Part shown: in pieces, positions 7,222 to 15,397 of the stretch | How positions within the stretch are numbered: the stretch's first letter is position 1 | Layout of the letters: every line of letters starts with the position of its first letter | From: an uncultured Eubacteriales bacterium | GTDB lineage: Bacteria > Bacillota > Clostridia > Oscillospirales > Oscillospiraceae | Direction of reading: 5' to 3' | NCBI GenBank assembly: GCA_900547315.1 | Contig: URGI01000006.1 | Span: forward strand, 1 to 43,597 | Length of the DNA stretch: 43,597 nt | The notes under the pieces: model-generated | The model's input: only the letters and a program-made list of their open reading frames with translations | Databases searched by the model: none | Told to the model about the DNA's origin: nothing | Program-made: the position numbers and the translations under genes

Positions 7222-10200
7222 TCAGTTTGCAGTCGCCGATGAGGCCGGAACCGCCGAGGCCTCCTTCGCACGGTGCGCCATCAGGTCGGTGCACACCACG
7301 GCGATAAGGCACAGCGTCAGACCGGCTGCAAAGGCGAGCGTACCGTCCGCCGGACAATGATTATGCCACAGAACTCCGCACACCAGCGCCGCGACTGCCG
7401 ATACACCGGCGATGATCGCCGCCGCTCCGCTGCTGCGCACAAACTGCCAGAGCAGCAGCGAAATGAGCGCCAGCACGACCGTTACAGTCAGTGCGGCGGT
7501 CAGGACATTTGCCCACCACGCCTCGTCGTTCGCCGAGTCTATCTGCGAGGCGAAGTATTCCTCCGCGGCGTCGCAAAGCTCCGCGTACGTAGCCGTGCTG
7601 CCGGAGAGCTTCTTCACGTTCTCGTCGGACATCAGCAGCTTCATACCGGCGTCGAGCCGCTCCTTATCGTCTGAATATTTATCCAGAGCTGCCAGATCCT
7701 CCTGAAGCTGTTCGCGCGCCGCTGCAAGCTGGTTCCGCCCTGCCGCGAGCTGTGCACCGGCGGCGTCGAGACGGGAGTAGCCCGCGTCAAGCTCCGCCTT
7801 ACCGGCTGCAAGCTGCTGTTCGCCGTCGGCTATCTGCTTTTCGCCGTCTTCCAGCGCGGCTTTGCCGGCCGCAAGCTGCTTTTCAGCCTCGGCGAGCCGC
7901 GCATAGCCCGCGTCAAGCTCCGCCTTGCCGGCCGCAAGCTCCGCTTCGGCGGCCTCTATCTGCGCCTTGCCCTCGGCGAGCTGCTGCTGTCCGGCCTGAT
8001 ATTCCGTGATTATCCCGGACAGCGAGTAGCCCGTACCGGCGACCTGCGTATCGAGCGCGATGCGTGCCGCATCAAGCCGCGGCTTGATGAGCAGCGCCTT
8101 GACCGTGTCGCCCTCGGCGACGGCCGCGTCATACTCGGCCTGGAGACGCTGATAATCGTTATACAGCGGAAGAATTGCGTTATATATCGGCGTGATGGCG
8201 TTCAGCTTCGCTTCGCCCTCGGCGTACTGCCGCTTGGCGGCCTCAAGCTGTGCCGCGCCCGCGTCATAGCGCGCCTGACCGGCTTCGAGCTGAGCTTTGC
8301 CTGCGTTATACTCCGCAAGTCCAGCCTCGTATTCGGCTTTGCCGCTCTCGTATCTCGACTTCGCGTCGTCAAGCTGTGCCTTGCCCGCGTCGTATTGCGC
8401 CTGACCGGCCTCAAGCTGTGCCTTACCGGCGTTATACTGCGCCTCACCGCTTGCAAGCTGATCGCTGCCGACGGTGTCGGTCACAAGGCTTTCGGCGAAG
8501 CTGTACCGCAGATCGTCGTATCGGGTCTGATCCATGCTCAGCTTCTCGGCAAGCTGGCGCAGCTCACGCGTCTGCTTCAGAAGCTGCTTATTCTCGCTCA
8601 CGGAGCTGCTCTGCCATGAGTCGACCGCCGCGCGGCACATCGGAGCCGCGACGAGCGCGAACACACAGGCCGCAGCGAGCAGCACGTTGAACGCCAGTCT
8701 CGCGGTGCGGCGCGGATCCTTGACGTGCAGCCCGCGCAGCTTCACAGTAGTCGCCTGCACGAAGCCGTCCCCCAGCAGGAGAAGCTGCGGCAGGACGAAG
8801 TTTACGAGCACGATGGTGATTATCGTGCCGATGCCGACATACTGCCCGATGCCCGCGATGACGACCTGCGACACGCGATCGCCGATGACGAGTCCGGCGA
8901 TGACCATCATCGTGCCGGAGGTGATGACCGTCGGGAACGAGAAGTTCAGCGTGTCGATTATCGCATTGCGCTTGGGCATCTTCCCGCGCAGCTCGTTATA
9001 GCGCGAGGAGATGACGATGGCGTAGTCGATGTTCGCGCCCATCTGTATCGCGCTGACGATGAGGTAGCACATGAAGAACACGTAGTCGCCGCGCAGGACG
9101 GGGATAGAGAAGTTTATCCAGATGCTGCCCTGAATGACCAGGATCAGCAGCAGCGGCATTCCGAGCGAACGGAAGGTAAAGAGCAATATCAGCATGACGA
9201 GCCCCAGCGACATCAGGCTCACGACCATGTTGTCGCTGACAAAGGTGTCGTTGAAGTCGCTTGCCGCCACGGCGTTGCCGGTGAAGTACACGCTGCCCTC
9301 GGGGTAATACTGCGAAGCGATGAGCCGTGCGCGCTGGAGGAAATCAAAGGTGTCGTCGCCCTGCATCGGCAGATCGACGTACAGCAGGAAACGGCTGTAA
9401 TCCTCACTTTGCAGCTGCACGGTTGCTACCTGAAGCTGAGAGTAAAGATCCTCGATCAGCGCTATCTGCTCCTCGCCGAGCGGCATGGGACTGTCATAAC
9501 GCATATCGTACAGGAAGAGGAACAGATCGACCAGCGGCACTTTGTAGCCGGTCAGATCGTCGCTCGCGTCTCGGTACTCGTCCTGACTTGCCGCGTAGTA
9601 CGCGAAGAGCGCCTGACTTGTTATGGTGTCCACGCCCGCAATGCCGGAAAATTCGGCGTAATCCACCATGTCGCCGAGCTTATAGCCGTCTATCGCGTCG
9701 ATATTCGCGATGCCGAGGGCGTAATTCACCTCCGGGCAGGCCTCAAGCTCCGAGATGAGCTCGGCCTCTTTTTCATAGCTGCCGGACGGAACGATAACGA
9801 CCATAAGGTTATTTTCACCGAAGCGCTCATGTATGGCGTTCGCGGCGATGTCCTGCTCGTTCTGGCGCTTGGTGTGGACAAGATCCATGGAGTAAGCATA
9901 ATTGCAGCTGCCGAATGTGAAATATGCTCCGACGACGAGCAGCACGAACAGCGGCGGGATTATAAATCTCGTGGCATATGCGAACTTGCCTGCAAAGTTG
10001 ATCTTCGGCACGAAGTTCTTGTGCTTCGTTTTATCCATGAGCTTGCCGCAGCACATGAGCAGCGCCGGCATCAGCAGGAACACTGACAGCAGGCTGCACA
10101 CGATGGACTTGATTAGTGTCACGCCCATGTCAAAGCCGAGACGGAATTTCATAAAGGTCATCGCCGTAAGTCCGGCGATGGTGGTCAGGCTGCTGGCGGA

Positions 10201-10995
10201 AATTTCGGGGATGGACATCGTGAGCGCGTCGATGGCCGCCTGACGTATCGGTTTTGTCTTGTGTTCTTCTTTATATCGGTTGCAGTATATTATCGCGTAG
10301 TCCACACTCAGGGCGAGCTGAAGGACGATGGCGACGGAGTTTGAAACGAAGGATATCTTCCCCATCAGGAAGTTAGTGCCCATGTTGATGATAGCCGCGG
10401 CGAGGAAGGTGCCGAGCAGGACAAGGACTTCGGCGTAGGTGCTCGACGTGAATATCAGCACCGCCACAACGACCAGCGCGACGATGACGACGACGCCCTT
10501 CATCTCGTTGACGATTATCTCGGTGAGATTGCTGAAGGCGTCGGAGTACATATAATATTTATGACCGGCGAACAGCGGGCGGACGCTCTCCATCGCCGCG
10601 GTGCACTCCTCGCTTTCGGCGAGGCCGTTGAAGGTGACGGAATAGAGCGCTGCCGCATCCTTATAGTGAGCCTCAGTGAGGTCAAAGTTCACGAGAACGA
10701 CCCCGTCGTGGGCGACGAGCGCGTCGTATATTTCCATGGCCTCCTCGCGGTTCACATCCTGCACCATGATATCCGCCGTGCCGTAGGTGACGAACTCTCG
10801 GTTCATTATCTGGAGACCCTGCTTGGCTTCAGAGCTGTCCGGCAGATAGGCCTTTATATCGTTCTCGATCTGTATCCACTGCACCGAGAACGCCGAAAAA
10901 ACTATTGCCGCGACGAAGAGGATTATGAACACCCAGCGCAGCTTTACGATAAGCTCCGCGACGCGATGCATAAAGGAATTCCCTTTCATTGCCAT
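7222..10995 (-). CDS. MMPL/RND-superfamily transporter with long extracytoplasmic heptad-repeat segment
   Basis: A 1257-residue membrane protein of the MMPL branch of the RND superfamily, which exports lipids, peptides or other hydrophobic cargo using the proton gradient. An N-terminal helix (about 18-38) is followed by an extracellular loop, a six-helix bundle (about 165-335) containing LALSVDYAIIYCNRYKEE, a second loop, and a second bundle with the matching MGANIDYAIVISSRYNE motif; these two DYA motifs are the expected membrane-embedded acidic sites. Residues about 847-1098 are an Ala/Gly/Gln/Glu-rich heptad repeat (xAGKAQLEAGQAQYDAGKxx) predicted to form a long coiled coil. Three or four final helices follow. 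Such repeats are known in clostridial MMPL proteins and YhgE-type proteins. AAGGAG lies seven bases before the ATG at 10995. Confidence 0.9.
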   Translation of the reverse strand: MAMKGNSFMHRVAELIVKLRWVFIILFVAAIVFSAFSVQWIQIENDIKAYLPDSSEAKQGLQIMNREFVTYGTADIMVQDVNREEAMEIYDALVAHDGVVLVNFDLTEAHYKDAAALYSVTFNGLAESEECTAAMESVRPLFAGHKYYMYSDAFSNLTEIIVNEMKGVVVIVALVVVAVLIFTSSTYAEVLVLLGTFLAAAIINMGTNFLMGKISFVSNSVAIVLQLALSVDYAIIYCNRYKEEHKTKPIRQAAIDALTMSIPEISASSLTTIAGLTAMTFMKFRLGFDMGVTLIKSIVCSLLSVFLLMPALLMCCGKLMDKTKHKNFVPKINFAGKFAYATRFIIPPLFVLLVVGAYFTFGSCNYAYSMDLVHTKRQNEQDIAANAIHERFGENNLMVVIVPSGSYEKEAELISELEACPEVNYALGIANIDAIDGYKLGDMVDYAEFSGIAGVDTITSQALFAYYAASQDEYRDASDDLTGYKVPLVDLFLFLYDMRYDSPMPLGEEQIALIEDLYSQLQVATVQLQSEDYSRFLLYVDLPMQGDDTFDFLQRARLIASQYYPEGSVYFTGNAVAASDFNDTFVSDNMVVSLMSLGLVMLILLFTFRSLGMPLLLILVIQGSIWINFSIPVLRGDYVFFMCYLIVSAIQMGANIDYAIVISSRYNELRGKMPKRNAIIDTLNFSFPTVITSGTMMVIAGLVIGDRVSQVVIAGIGQYVGIGTIITIVLVNFVLPQLLLLGDGFVQATTVKLRGLHVKDPRRTARLAFNVLLAAACVFALVAAPMCRAAVDSWQSSSVSENKQLLKQTRELRQLAEKLSMDQTRYDDLRYSFAESLVTDTVGSDQLASGEAQYNAGKAQLEAGQAQYDAGKAQLDDAKSRYESGKAEYEAGLAEYNAGKAQLEAGQARYDAGAAQLEAAKRQYAEGEAKLNAITPIYNAILPLYNDYQRLQAEYDAAVAEGDTVKALLIKPRLDAARIALDTQVAGTGYSLSGIITEYQAGQQQLAEGKAQIEAAEAELAAGKAELDAGYARLAEAEKQLAAGKAALEDGEKQIADGEQQLAAGKAELDAGYSRLDAAGAQLAAGRNQLAAAREQLQEDLAALDKYSDDKERLDAGMKLLMSDENVKKLSGSTATYAELCDAAEEYFASQIDSANDEAWWANVLTAALTVTVVLALISLLLWQFVRSSGAAAIIAGVSAVAALVCGVLWHNHCPADGTLAFAAGLTLCLIAVVCTDLMAHRAKEASAVPASSATAN
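7700..8456. repeat. In-gene degenerate repeat encoding Ala/Gly/Gln/Glu heptads
   Basis: Roughly 21-base units encoding seven-residue repeats such as GKAQLEA and GKAELDA recur across this part of the MMPL gene, interrupted near 8000-8200. The repeat is coding (in frame, synonymous variation between units), not a CRISPR or intergenic element. Copy number may vary between strains, since such tracts recombine easily. Confidence 0.75.
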
Positions 10996-11060
10996 GTCGT
11001 AGCTCCTTTATTGAGATTGCGGGAAACATGCCTGCATGAATTGCAAAAAGAGACTTATAA

Positions 11061-11090
11061 ATTATAGCATATAAACGGCTTTTTCAGCAA
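11061..11090 (-). promoter_or_regulatory. Promoter of the MMPL operon (extended -10)
   Basis: On the minus strand TTGCTG (11090-11085), an 18-base spacer and TATAAT (11066-11061) preceded by TGC, i.e. an extended -10 element. It lies 66 bases from the start codon and diverges from the phosphofructokinase promoter. Confidence 0.6.
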
Positions 11091-11125
11091 TGGTTATTTG
11101 CGTAAAATTTGTCTATTTTCCCGCC

Positions 11126-11154
11126 TTGAAATTCCTGTCGGATTATACGATAAT
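11126..11154 (+). promoter_or_regulatory. Sigma-A promoter of the phosphofructokinase gene
   Basis: TTGAAA (11126-11131) and GATAAT (11149-11154) with a 17-base spacer. The start site would be near 11161, leaving a GC-rich leader of about 100 bases with a CATAAAAG direct repeat (11161-11178) but no riboswitch I recognise. Confidence 0.65.
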
Positions 11155-11260
11155 ATAGGGCATAAAAGATCATAAAAGCTATATCCGCCGCGCGGCAGGG
11201 AAGCGTACATCCGGTGCCGTCCGCCGCAGGCGATGTGTTTTCAGAAAGGCAGGAATTTCA

Positions 11261-12346
11261 GTGAATAAACCGACAAGAGTCGCGCTGGTCACGAGCGGCG
11301 GCGACTGTCAGGGACTCAACGCCGCAATGCGCGGTGTTGCAAAATCCCTATTTGAGCATGTCGAAGACCTTGAGATATACGGTATGTACGACGGCTATCG
11401 CGGCCTTATAGAGCGGGATTACAAATTCATGGAGCCGAAGGACTTCTCTGGCATCCTTACCGAGGGCGGCACGATACTCGGCACCTCCCGCCAGCGCTAT
11501 GTCCCCGGAAAAGACATCGTTGACGAGGACGGCAACAGCCTCATCCCCGCTATGCTCGACACCTATAACCGCCTCAACCTTGACTGCCTGGTCATCATGG
11601 GCGGCAACGGGACGCAGAAGAGCGCAAAGCTCCTGATGGATGCCGGAATGAACGTCATTACTCTCCCGAAGACTATTGACAACGATATCTACGGCACGGA
11701 CACCACCTTCGGCTTCCAGAGCGCCGTTGACATCGCAACGAATGTTATCGACTACATACACTCCACCGCAAGCTCCCATGGACGCATTTTCGTCGTGGAG
11801 CTGATGGGGCGCGACGCCGGATGGCTGACATTGCAGGCCGGCATCGGCAGCGGCGCGGACGTCATTCTAATTCCGGAGATACCGTATGATATCAACAAGG
11901 TGGCGGAGCTTATCGAGAAGCGCAGGAAAAAAGGCCGCAGCTTCTCCATCGTCGCCTGCGCCGAGGGCGCGGTTGCAAAGACCGACGCGGTTCTCGACGA
12001 GGAGACAAAGCGTCATATGCGCGAGAATTCCAGCTATCCCACCGTGTCCTACGAGATTGCCGCGAAGCTCGAAGCCCTCACCGGACAGGAGACCCGCGTG
12101 ACCGTGCCGGGGCATTATCAGCGCGGCGGCCCTCCCTGCCCGTATGACCGCGTCCTTGCAACGCAGTTCGGCGCCGCGGCGGCGGAGCTTATCATCAATA
12201 AGCAGTACGGCCGCATGGTCGCGATACAGGGCGGAAACATCTGTTCCATCCCGCTGGAGGAGGCGGCCAGCCGCACAAAGTTCCTCCCCGTGGATCATCC
12301 GCTGATAAAGGTCGCGCGCGACATCGGCATCTCCTTCGGCGACTGA
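11261..12346 (+). CDS. pfkA: 6-phosphofructokinase, probably ATP-dependent
   Basis: Glycolytic enzyme that phosphorylates fructose-6-phosphate to fructose-1,6-bisphosphate. GTG start at 11261 with AGGA six bases upstream; 361 residues. Motifs: TSGGDCQGLNA (11-21, nucleotide loop), GGNGT (114-118), PKTIDND with catalytic D140 (136-142), LMGRDAGWLT (181-190). In the family, glycine at the position equal to E. coli residue 104 goes with ATP use and aspartate with pyrophosphate use; here it is glycine (G117). The lysine in PKTIDND is typical of pyrophosphate-dependent and long group III enzymes, where E. coli PfkA has glycine. The protein therefore belongs to the G104/K124 subgroup; ATP is the likelier donor. 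E. coli-type allosteric sites cannot be judged by eye. Confidence 0.93.
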   Translation: MNKPTRVALVTSGGDCQGLNAAMRGVAKSLFEHVEDLEIYGMYDGYRGLIERDYKFMEPKDFSGILTEGGTILGTSRQRYVPGKDIVDEDGNSLIPAMLDTYNRLNLDCLVIMGGNGTQKSAKLLMDAGMNVITLPKTIDNDIYGTDTTFGFQSAVDIATNVIDYIHSTASSHGRIFVVELMGRDAGWLTLQAGIGSGADVILIPEIPYDINKVAELIEKRRKKGRSFSIVACAEGAVAKTDAVLDEETKRHMRENSSYPTVSYEIAAKLEALTGQETRVTVPGHYQRGGPPCPYDRVLATQFGAAAAELIINKQYGRMVAIQGGNICSIPLEEAASRTKFLPVDHPLIKVARDIGISFGD

Positions 12347-12361
12347 AGCCGGAATATATAG

Positions 12362-12410
12362 ATATGACCCCCTTCGTATGATATGTCATACGGAGGGGGT
12401 CATATTTTTT
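12362..12410. terminator. Intrinsic terminator between pfk and the MFS gene
   Basis: A 20-base-pair stem with one G-T wobble (12362-12381 with 12386-12405), loop TATG, followed by TTTTTT on the plus strand. It separates two convergent genes and may serve both. Confidence 0.9.
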
Positions 12411-12414
12411 CGCG

Positions 12415-13605
12415 TTATTCGCGCACCGTGCCTATCTGGCACAGAACGGCGCCGGCTGCCGCTGCGGCAAATCCGACGAGCAGCGTTATCTTGACGCTGG
12501 TCATATCATAAAGCATCCCGCCGACGAAGCTTGCGAATATCGAGCCGAGGCTGGTCATACCGGCGATGAGCGCCTGCCCCTTTGCGCAGTCCGCCGGGGC
12601 GATATACAGGTTGACGTATCTGACGCTTGCGGGGATCAGAAGCGCAAAGGACAGCGATTGCAGTGCACACGCGCCGTACAGCCCGAGCATATTCGGCGCG
12701 AGCACGAAGGCCGCGGCCTTGACCGCGAACATTATTCCCGCGAAGCGCAGAGTCGCGGGGCATTTGACCCGCCGCGTCAGCCGGTCGTACAGGAACATTA
12801 TCGGGATCTCCGTCGATGCCATGAAGGCGTTGAGCAGACCCATGCTCGTCTCGTTCCCGCCGACGCTGCGCACGACGTTTATCATGAAATTCGTCACCGT
12901 GTTGTGCCCGAAGAACAGCAGCGCGACGCCGAGCAGCAGACCGCAGAACCGAGGGTTATACCGCAGAAAGGCGATGAGCGAGCGGCTGTCCTCACTCTTT
13001 GCACCGTTCTCCGGAAGCGCGTCGGAATTGCCGCCGCGGCGCAGGCGGAGCTGGATGGCGAGCAGCGCGGCGCAGCGGAACAGGCAGAGCACCAGCCCTG
13101 CGACCGGCAGCGATGCCGCGCCGAGGCTGCCTGCGAGTATGCCGAGCACGGCGGATATGGCGGCGAACGCCAGCGAGCCGACGCCGCGCGCGAGACCGTA
13201 GTTTATATGTATGCTGCGCAGCTCCATGAGGTTATACAGCTGCGTGTTGACCGGATTTATGCAGACCTCAATCGCTATATATAGTGTGTATATCACGGCG
13301 ACAGCTGTGCCGTGCCCGGGTATCAGCGCGAAGGCAGCAAGCAGCACAAGCTCGAAAAGCTGCAATGCCCAGAGCGCGTGGTATACCGTGAGGCGCTTCG
13401 AGCTGTCAAGCCGCTCGGCGAGCATAGGCGAGAGGATGAAGCCGCAGATGTTGCCGGCGGCCATTATTCCGCCAAGCTCCGCGTTCGAACAGCCGCGCGC
13501 CTGAAGCATCACAGCGCCGAAGCTGAACGCTACGCAGAAGCCCATCCAGTATCCGGCCTGTACGAACGCGTATTTTATGTTTAGTTCTCTTGATGATGTT
13601 TCCAT
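12415..13605 (-). CDS. MFS transporter, LacY/MFS_1-like
   Basis: A 396-residue integral membrane protein with 12 predicted helices in two halves, split by a hydrophilic loop near residues 195-215 (RRGGNSDALPENGAKSEDSR). The N-terminus (MGFCVAFSFGAVMLQARGCSN) and the segment LYDRLTRRVKCPATLRFAGI after helix 8 fit the MFS_1-like group related to LacY and nucleoside permeases. GGAG lies seven bases before the ATG. It has a good promoter of its own and ends at the terminator shared with pfk, so it is probably monocistronic. Substrate unknown. Confidence 0.85.
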   Translation of the reverse strand: METSSRELNIKYAFVQAGYWMGFCVAFSFGAVMLQARGCSNAELGGIMAAGNICGFILSPMLAERLDSSKRLTVYHALWALQLFELVLLAAFALIPGHGTAVAVIYTLYIAIEVCINPVNTQLYNLMELRSIHINYGLARGVGSLAFAAISAVLGILAGSLGAASLPVAGLVLCLFRCAALLAIQLRLRRGGNSDALPENGAKSEDSRSLIAFLRYNPRFCGLLLGVALLFFGHNTVTNFMINVVRSVGGNETSMGLLNAFMASTEIPIMFLYDRLTRRVKCPATLRFAGIMFAVKAAAFVLAPNMLGLYGACALQSLSFALLIPASVRYVNLYIAPADCAKGQALIAGMTSLGSIFASFVGGMLYDMTSVKITLLVGFAAAAAGAVLCQIGTVRE

Positions 13606-13631
13606 AGCAGCACTCCGTTCCAGAGACTATG

Positions 13632-13660
13632 ATTATATCATCATCGATGGGGAATGTAAA
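13632..13660 (-). promoter_or_regulatory. Sigma-A promoter of the MFS gene
   Basis: On the minus strand TTTACA (13660-13655), 17-base spacer, TATAAT (13637-13632), one base off consensus in the -35 box, 26 bases before the start codon. Confidence 0.7.
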
Positions 13661-13689
13661 TGAGGTACTGCGATGCGCCAATGCCCAGT

Positions 13690-13760
13690 CTTTGCCGCAT
13701 CGCGCTGCCCCTTCTAGGGGAAAGGGGTCGCCGGAGGGGAGACGCTGGCAGAGGGAAAAA
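13690..13760. repeat. Possible remnant of a GC-rich dispersed intergenic repeat
   Basis: CCCCTTCTAGGGGAAAGGGG followed by TCGCCGGAGGGG and GCTGGCAGAGGG resembles, from memory, short palindromic intergenic repeats common in Oscillospirales genomes. A related fragment (GCTCCCTCATCAGAGGGAGC) occurs at 35180-35199. Only a genome-wide search would confirm the family. Confidence 0.35.
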
Positions 13761-13781
13761 GAAAGTATGCACCGAACAAAC

Positions 13782-13815
13782 AAAGAATGGGACGGAAGAT
13801 GCCGTCCCATTCTTT
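13782..13815 (-). terminator. Terminator hairpin after the small lipoprotein gene
   Basis: AAAGAATGGGACGG (13782-13795) pairs perfectly with CCGTCCCATTCTTT (13802-13815). On the minus strand the stem ends TTCTTTGTTTG, a plausible intrinsic terminator 55 bases beyond the stop at 13871. Confidence 0.7.
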
Positions 13816-13870
13816 ACATACAATATGTAAATGATAATATGTAAATTACATTATGTTAATCTAGCACCGA

Positions 13871-14275
13871 TCACGGCCTGCGGGATTTGTCGAATCCGCC
13901 GCCCATGCCGCCGAAACCTCCGGCGGGGACGTTCGACGCGGAGCCCATATGCGCTTCACTCTGGGTGAAGCTCTGGGACGCGCTGCCGTAGCTGAGGGTA
14001 TATTCGCTGCCCTCCGAAAGCTCCGGACAGCTCACGACGATGCAGGAATAGTCGTCCGCGGGGGTGCAGCTGAGCAGCACATTTCCGCTTGCGTTGTAGT
14101 CCGTGCTGCTGTCGCGTTTAGTGAAAATGCTGGAGTCGACAGCGGCGGTTTCAACGGAAGCCTGAAGCTCCGTCGCCGTCGGGGATGGGGTTTCCGCAAT
14201 GGTTTCATTGCTGCCGCAGGCGCTGAGGGAGAACAGCATTGCTGCGGATACTGCGATGGAAAGTGCTTTTTTCAT
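13871..14275 (-). CDS. Short lipoprotein, probable internal-deletion remnant of a carbohydrate-binding-domain (DUF4353-like) protein
   Basis: The 134-residue product starts at ATG 14275 (AGGAGGG seven bases upstream). Signal peptide with lipobox LSAC at residues 17-20, then a Ser/Thr/Glu linker. Residues 47-55 (DSSIFTKRD) look like the beginning, and residues 62-128 (ASGNVLLSCTPADDYSCIVV..., then a GGFGGMGGGF tail) look like the very end, of large DUF4353-type cell-surface lipoproteins from the same bacteria, as I remember them. The several-hundred-residue beta-helical repeat region that should lie between them is absent. The simplest reading is an in-frame internal deletion fusing the two ends. 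It retains a good ribosome binding site and terminator, so it may still be expressed. Function of the short form unknown. Confidence 0.65.
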   Translation of the reverse strand: MKKALSIAVSAAMLFSLSACGSNETIAETPSPTATELQASVETAAVDSSIFTKRDSSTDYNASGNVLLSCTPADDYSCIVVSCPELSEGSEYTLSYGSASQSFTQSEAHMGSASNVPAGGFGGMGGGFDKSRRP

Positions 14276-14369
14276 GGTAAATCCCTCCTGATGCTCAGAT
14301 GATATCATCCGGGCTTCGGGAGGGATAGCGGTTTTTATGATAATTTATCGGATATTTTTTGAATGCCGC

Positions 14370-15203
14370 TCACTCGGTGAAGTGAATGTGGTTGTTTATG
14401 TGATCCTGGCAGAAGCAGTGATATCCGGCGCACTTCGAGCAGTAGCGGAACTCAAGATCGGGATAGTCGGTGTCTGTGCGGCCGCACACGGCGCACTTAT
14501 GGGTGTAGAGCTTGTCGCGCTGCTCCTGACGTATGCGCCGCGATTCTCGCCGGAAGTTTACGGTATTCGCGCTGGGCTTGTGTATCTTCGCCGCATGAAA
14601 CAGATCGCCGCCGCAGAATATCATAAAGTTCAGCAGCGCCACGACGGGGAGCATGTTGAGAGGAAAGCTGGTGGTGAAGATATTTATAAGGAAGAACGCG
14701 GCGTTGACGTAGGCGAGCCACTTTATCTTGACCGGGATGATGAAGAACAGCAGTATGGTCATGTCCGGGTAGAGCGTCGCAAAGGAGAAGAACATCGAGA
14801 AATAGATGTATGTCGCCGTGATGTTCAGGCTAACGCCGGAGACAAAGTAGACGATGAAGGCGAATATCTCGGAGAGAATGACGCCGGAGAAGAAAAATAT
14901 CGTGAACTGCGGCGTACCCCAGTAGCGCTCCAGCGTGTTGCCGATGAGATAATAAAAATAGAAAGCGAACAAGGCGAGAAAATCAAAGCTGACGGGGTAG
15001 AATATGAAGCTGATGAGCCGCCAGACCTGCCCGTGCAGAATGGCGGCAGGGGAGAACGACAGGTAGCTCATCAGAACGGGATTGACAAGACTCAGCAGCC
15101 AGAACACGACGTTTCCGCCGACGATGTATTTCATCAGGTTCGGGATGCCGAAGTTCGGGTGCTTATTGCAGAAGCGATAGACATAGTCCATGGGCTTTTT
15201 CAT
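14370..15203 (-). CDS. Rhomboid-like membrane protein lacking catalytic residues, with C-terminal zinc-ribbon
   Basis: 277 residues; AAGGAGG eight bases before the ATG. Residues 25-200 follow the rhomboid fold: GQVWRLISFIFYP (58-70) matches the L1 loop, GNTLERYWGTPQF (88-100) the TM2 segment, and FFSFATLYPDMTI (138-150) the region after TM4. Where active rhomboids carry GxSG, this protein has NITATYIYFS (127-136), without a serine nucleophile in place, and the TM6 histidine motif is replaced by MLPVVALLNFM. It is thus predicted to be a non-proteolytic rhomboid relative. After a basic linker (219-231) comes a cytoplasmic zinc-ribbon: C237xxC240 and C255xxC258, then H262, C263, C265, H268, H272 and H274. 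Partner and role unknown. It diverges from rlmB. Confidence 0.75.
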   Translation of the reverse strand: MKKPMDYVYRFCNKHPNFGIPNLMKYIVGGNVVFWLLSLVNPVLMSYLSFSPAAILHGQVWRLISFIFYPVSFDFLALFAFYFYYLIGNTLERYWGTPQFTIFFFSGVILSEIFAFIVYFVSGVSLNITATYIYFSMFFSFATLYPDMTILLFFIIPVKIKWLAYVNAAFFLINIFTTSFPLNMLPVVALLNFMIFCGGDLFHAAKIHKPSANTVNFRRESRRIRQEQRDKLYTHKCAVCGRTDTDYPDLEFRYCSKCAGYHCFCQDHINNHIHFTE

Positions 15204-15267
15204 ATAGAGTTCCTCCTTGGGAATGCAGGTCGTTTCGCGCGCAGGGTGTGCGCCATGTGAAGAGTAT

Positions 15268-15296
15268 ATATAAATATACCCTTATTTTAAGCTCAA
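15268..15296 (-). promoter_or_regulatory. Candidate promoter of the rhomboid-like gene
   Basis: On the minus strand TTGAGC (15296-15291), 17-base spacer, TTATAT (15273-15268), 65 bases before the start codon. Confidence 0.5.
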
Positions 15297-15397
15297 GTCT
15301 ATGAAAATTTTGTTAAAGGCGAAAAATTATCTTTATGTTTCGGTAACATTGTGTTATTATGAGACTTGTCATATTATGTTTACCGGAGATTTTTCTG

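Noticed and set aside
7700..8456. Tandem repeats that could suggest a CRISPR or minisatellite
   Set aside because: The units are in frame, about 21 bases long, without spacers, and encode the heptads of the MMPL protein.
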